From contig CAYRRA010000163.1 of assembly GCA_964426355.1 (NCBI GenBank), forward strand, positions 1 through 10,039: a stretch of DNA of 10,039 bases. The letters run 5' to 3'. Position 1 is the stretch's first letter; each line of letters begins with the position of its first letter. Below are positions 7,486 to 10,039 of this stretch, piece after piece. The translations under genes were made by a program, and so were the position numbers. The stretch comes from JAJFTV01 sp964426355. Lineage in GTDB: Bacteria; Chloroflexota; Anaerolineae; Anaerolineales; Anaerolineaceae. Under the pieces are notes generated by a model. The model did no database searches, was not told the origin of the DNA, and was given only the letters and a program-made list of their open reading frames with translations.

Positions 7486-8049
7486 TCACTTTGAATTGTT
7501 ATTTTGTTTGGATAGTCTCTTCTTTAATTCATCCATATCTGCAAGCATCGTTTTTAGATCGTTCAACTCTTGTTCTGGCGTCTTTTCCATCTCCTCAACA
7601 GGAGATATCGAAGTAAGAAAATCTATGAGGGGTGATGCTACGTTCAAATACCAGACTTCATGGATGTTTTCACCCTTCCTGGCGGTCACAATGTTCAGGG
7701 TACCATCACGTGCCGAAGTTGCCTGGTATGGCTCTTGCGAAAAGAAACCAACAGCCTCTAAAACATCGTTAATCTTTTCAAGCATGCCCATCGGTAACAT
7801 TCTTGTCGGCTCGTCCGGCAGACCATGATTGAAGATTTGTCTTCTGTCTTCAGGATATTCATCTGAGTTGGCAGCATAAAATAGCGCGCCATCATTGCGA
7901 ATCATATAGCGGAAATTTTTCGCAATGCCTGGCATCATGCTGATAGATTGAAATTTCAAGCACATACCATCCGTTAACGGGGTACGATCACGCTGATCCA
8001 AATTTCGATCCATACCAGCAGGAATTTTTCCTCGACTATTGCCCATCAT
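7486..8049 (-). CDS. Uncharacterised protein, emfourin-like layout (possible metalloprotease inhibitor)
   Basis: I do not recognise a sure family. From the ATG at 8047-8049 the protein has 187 residues. Its core (about 45-150) reads FRYMIRNDGALFY, then a loop, MGMLEKINDVLEAVGFF, SARDGTLNIVTARKGENIHE and PLIDFLTSI. This order (beta strand with a glycine turn, a helix ending in A-x-FF, D-x(n)-beta hairpin with H-x-V, and a final P-L-x-x-L helix) resembles emfourin-type inhibitors of metalloproteases, but that rests on layout only. The C-terminal 35 residues form a charged helix, probably a coiled coil. An in-frame TTG at 8076 would give 196 residues and a 16-bp overlap with the upstream gene. 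I prefer the ATG pair at 8044-8049 because GGAAG (8053-8057) precedes it and it lies 11 bp after the upstream stop. Its place straight after a predicted zinc protease gene suggests a partner or immunity role. Confidence 0.75.
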   Translation of the reverse strand: MMGNSRGKIPAGMDRNLDQRDRTPLTDGMCLKFQSISMMPGIAKNFRYMIRNDGALFYAANSDEYPEDRRQIFNHGLPDEPTRMLPMGMLEKINDVLEAVGFFSQEPYQATSARDGTLNIVTARKGENIHEVWYLNVASPLIDFLTSISPVEEMEKTPEQELNDLKTMLADMDELKKRLSKQNNNSK

Positions 8050-8060
8050 ATTCTTCCGTT

Positions 8061-9809
8061 CTAATTCAATTTCCAATCTTGCCAGGTAAACGCCGGAGCA
8101 GGTTGATTGGCAGCTTTTGCAGCAGTGTCATATAGCGCCTGCCATAATGTGACATAATGATATGGACGCACTTCATTCCCACTTTCCATCACGCTGGCGC
8201 TGTTCCATGGCAAAACCGCAGTCAATTCCTCTCCCAATTTACCCTCACTGCCCTTCCCATACAATTCAGAACCCAACATCTTTGCCATGAATTCCTTTTG
8301 TGTAGTGTAGAGACGTTTATCATCTTCGCGCACATATTCATCATCCAGACCAAGCATATGACCAAATTCATGAACTGTAGTATCCTGAATATTGGTAAAA
8401 GATTTATCCACTTTAATGACGAAGTCCACTTTCCGCCAGGAGCCACTGGTAGATGCTCCTTTAGAGCCAATACCGACAGCAGTCAGGTTATGATTCTTCA
8501 CCCCCATCGCCTTCATTTTATCCATCACCGCTTTCGCACGAAGCCCAGAATAGCGAACATTATCCCCCTCATCTCCAGTCTTGCTCGCATGACCAACAAT
8601 GTTGATATCAAACTTTGGTCGGTTCATCATCCGTAGATAATCCGAAACATATTGCAAATCTGGCAGGTACTTGGATTGAATGTCGAAGGATGAATTGGCG
8701 AAATGTATTTTGGGTAAATTCCACGACAGACGATCAACTTCATCTGAACCCGTGGTTGGATTACCTGTAAAGGACTGGGCTAAAGGATCCAGGTCGCCCT
8801 TGAAAAGGGTCAACGTAGACGGATTAGGGTTATTTTTCCCAGGCGCATTTGAGCTAACATTGGCAGTCCCTGTTTTCTTGAAATATCCTTTTAACGTATA
8901 GTGTTGGTTGGATTCCACGGGATGCACGTTCACCTTGACTGTGATGGGGTTGAGTTTGCCCCAAACGCTTTGTGGCTCACGAATATTTTTAAACATGTGC
9001 CGGCTGCTCCACCCGCGGTGCACCTGCTCAATAAAATTGTTAATATAATTATCCTGCAATGATTTCACAATTGCAGCAGCCGCTTCATCAAAGACCGTTT
9101 CTCCCTTCGGCATTGGCAAATCAGGAAATGTGAACTTGACTCGCATATCAGCAGTTAATTTTCGATTTTGTGGGTCGTATACCGACTCGAATTTTCCAAA
9201 ATCCTCCACCTGATCCGGCACATAAGGGTTAATGCGATATGGTCCCCCACCAACAAATTTCTTGTATTCTTCCTCCGCCTGTTTCACAGCAGGCTCTTCT
9301 GTTTTCGCTTCTTTTACATCAGATGGAGATTTTTTTGTATTCTCGCTTATTTTCCCCTCCCCTTTTGGGCTTTCAGCTTTTACTCCACCATCAGTTTTTC
9401 CATCGTTTCTTTGGATAGCAACAGGGCTGCCATTTCCCCATAAATACGTTGCGTTCTTCCCGTTCTGATGATGAGAACGTCCAAAAGCAGGTGTTTTTTG
9501 AACAATCACTCGTTCTTGAATCACATCTTCTTCTTCACCCACACCGCGCCGATTCCTCGATAAAGAATGTCTCATCACCACTGGTGCACCCGGTCCCATA
9601 ACGCGTTGGTTCACCAGGTTGCGCAAAGCTTTATTCCCGGCAGCCTGTTGAATAGTTAACATATCTCCCGCTTTAAAATTAGGGTATTGATTGTCTTTCA
9701 CACGTTGAAGAGCATCTGGCAAATTCTCGGGGGAGTTAACCGGTTCTGCAGAAGAGCCTGTTTTCTTCTTGGAGGAGCTATGGATTAGAAGACGAGTACG
9801 ATTTGTCAT
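8061..9809 (-). CDS. AGN-motif protein with OmpA-like and metzincin metalloprotease domains; candidate eCIS cargo
   Basis: This is a 582-residue, cytoplasmic-looking protein without signal peptide or membrane helix. Residues 50-66 (MLTIQQAAGNKALRNLV) match the L-x-x-Q-x-x-A-G-N-x-A-[VL] motif found near the N-terminus of many DUF4157 and other proteins linked to extracellular contractile injection systems. A Lys/Glu/Ser-rich linker (about 135-186) follows, then an unassigned, beta-rich domain (about 190-350). Residues 366-466 are OmpA-like: IHFANSSF, IVGHASKTG, SGLRAKAV, and RKVDFVI. The peptidoglycan-contacting Asp of GHTD is Ser409, while Arg424 is kept. The C-terminal part has HEFGHMLGLDD (480-490), the HExxHxxGxxD metzincin zinc site with Glu481 as catalytic base, and a Met-turn SVMESG (Met541) 51 residues later. 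It is the first gene of a three-gene operon. The substrate is unknown and export by an injection system is inferred; no structural eCIS genes lie in the window. Confidence 0.85.
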   Translation of the reverse strand: MTNRTRLLIHSSSKKKTGSSAEPVNSPENLPDALQRVKDNQYPNFKAGDMLTIQQAAGNKALRNLVNQRVMGPGAPVVMRHSLSRNRRGVGEEEDVIQERVIVQKTPAFGRSHHQNGKNATYLWGNGSPVAIQRNDGKTDGGVKAESPKGEGKISENTKKSPSDVKEAKTEEPAVKQAEEEYKKFVGGGPYRINPYVPDQVEDFGKFESVYDPQNRKLTADMRVKFTFPDLPMPKGETVFDEAAAAIVKSLQDNYINNFIEQVHRGWSSRHMFKNIREPQSVWGKLNPITVKVNVHPVESNQHYTLKGYFKKTGTANVSSNAPGKNNPNPSTLTLFKGDLDPLAQSFTGNPTTGSDEVDRLSWNLPKIHFANSSFDIQSKYLPDLQYVSDYLRMMNRPKFDINIVGHASKTGDEGDNVRYSGLRAKAVMDKMKAMGVKNHNLTAVGIGSKGASTSGSWRKVDFVIKVDKSFTNIQDTTVHEFGHMLGLDDEYVREDDKRLYTTQKEFMAKMLGSELYGKGSEGKLGEELTAVLPWNSASVMESGNEVRPYHYVTLWQALYDTAAKAANQPAPAFTWQDWKLN

Positions 9810-9985
9810 GCTTTATCCAATCACTAAAGGTTTCAACTGATTTCATTTAAAACCTGAACAGAATAGTTTTTTGTGTCTGGACAAAGAATGATATCCAATT
9901 TCGGTTTAGTAGTGAGAAACTGGCAAACAGCCAGCAATAAGGCTTATCAATAAAGCAAAGATATCATCATTCGGTTCTATTCATT

Positions 9986-10013
9986 ATTATACATAGTTCA
10001 TACTGATAAACAA
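9986..10013 (-). promoter_or_regulatory. Candidate promoter of the three-gene cassette
   Basis: On the minus strand TTGTTT (10008-10013), a 16-bp spacer and TATAAT (9986-9991) form a fair primary-sigma promoter upstream of the AGN-metzincin gene. The mRNA leader would be about 170 nt. This leader (9810-9980) is AT-rich, holds no open frame worth calling, and contains one small hairpin, CTGGC/GCCAG with a five-base loop (9920-9934). The ribosome site before the ATG is weak (GGAT, about 7 nt). Confidence 0.4.
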
Positions 10014-10039
10014 GCCGATAACAATACGCAGCGGCTATC

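Noticed and set aside
8157..8636. A 159-codon plus-strand open frame opposite the metzincin and OmpA-like region
   Set aside because: The composition is unlike a real protein, and the opposite strand carries clear protease and OmpA-like motifs.
9920..9934. Inverted repeat CTGGC-aaaca-GCCAG as terminator or operator
   Set aside because: A five-base stem without a following T run is too weak to annotate by itself.
9960..10039. Minus-strand frame open from the right edge for about 24 codons, as the end of another gene
   Set aside because: It is too short, with no recognisable protein sequence, and it overlaps the best promoter candidate. It could be real only if supported by sequence beyond the edge.

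Overview
The window is bacterial chromosomal DNA of moderate GC. It has two blocks of minus-strand genes separated by one plus-strand tRNA gene. The left block is a cell-shape and division operon of the kind found in rod-shaped or filamentous bacteria. The right block is a small accessory-looking cassette. The gene order mreB-mreC-mreD-PBP2-minC-minD is known from Clostridia-like Firmicutes and from Chloroflexota. The right-hand cassette has an 'AGN'-motif protein with OmpA-like and metzincin domains, a type I associate with Chloroflexota (Anaerolineae-like) genomes carrying extracellular contractile injection systems. I therefore favour an Anaerolineae-type Chloroflexota, but this is inference and the window alone cannot settle it.

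Layout, in minus-strand transcription order. Positions 6027 to 1: mreB (TTG start, good Shine-Dalgarno), mreC, mreD (GTG start), mrdA/PBP2 (ATGA overlap with mreD), minC and minD. minD runs off the left edge without a stop. Gaps are short (-4 to 44 bp), so this looks like one operon that couples lateral-wall elongation (MreB filament, MreC/MreD, PBP2 transpeptidase) to division-site selection (MinC inhibitor, MinD ATPase). No RodA or MinE lies in the window; either could lie beyond the left edge. A TATAAT directly before mreC may be an internal, nearly leaderless promoter.

Positions 6028-6221 are a divergent control region. It holds a perfect consensus promoter (TTGACA, 17 bp, TATAAT) driving a plus-strand tRNA-Gly(CCC) at 6222-6294, and a weaker candidate promoter for mreB facing the other way.

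Positions 9809 to 6351 hold a three-gene minus-strand cassette, convergent with the tRNA. (1) A 582-residue protein has an N-terminal 'QQAAGNKAL' motif, a charged linker, a middle domain of unknown type, an OmpA-like domain, and a metzincin-type zinc protease domain (HEFGHMLGLDD plus a SVMESG Met-turn). It has no signal peptide. (2) A protein of about 187 residues, with no sure family, has a core that resembles emfourin-type metalloprotease inhibitors in layout. (3) A cysteine-rich protein consists of two tandem YkgJ-like metal-chelating domains. The most notable signal in the window is this cassette: a possible injection-system protease cargo followed immediately by a candidate inhibitor. Positions 9810-10039 are non-coding, with a plausible promoter for the cassette.
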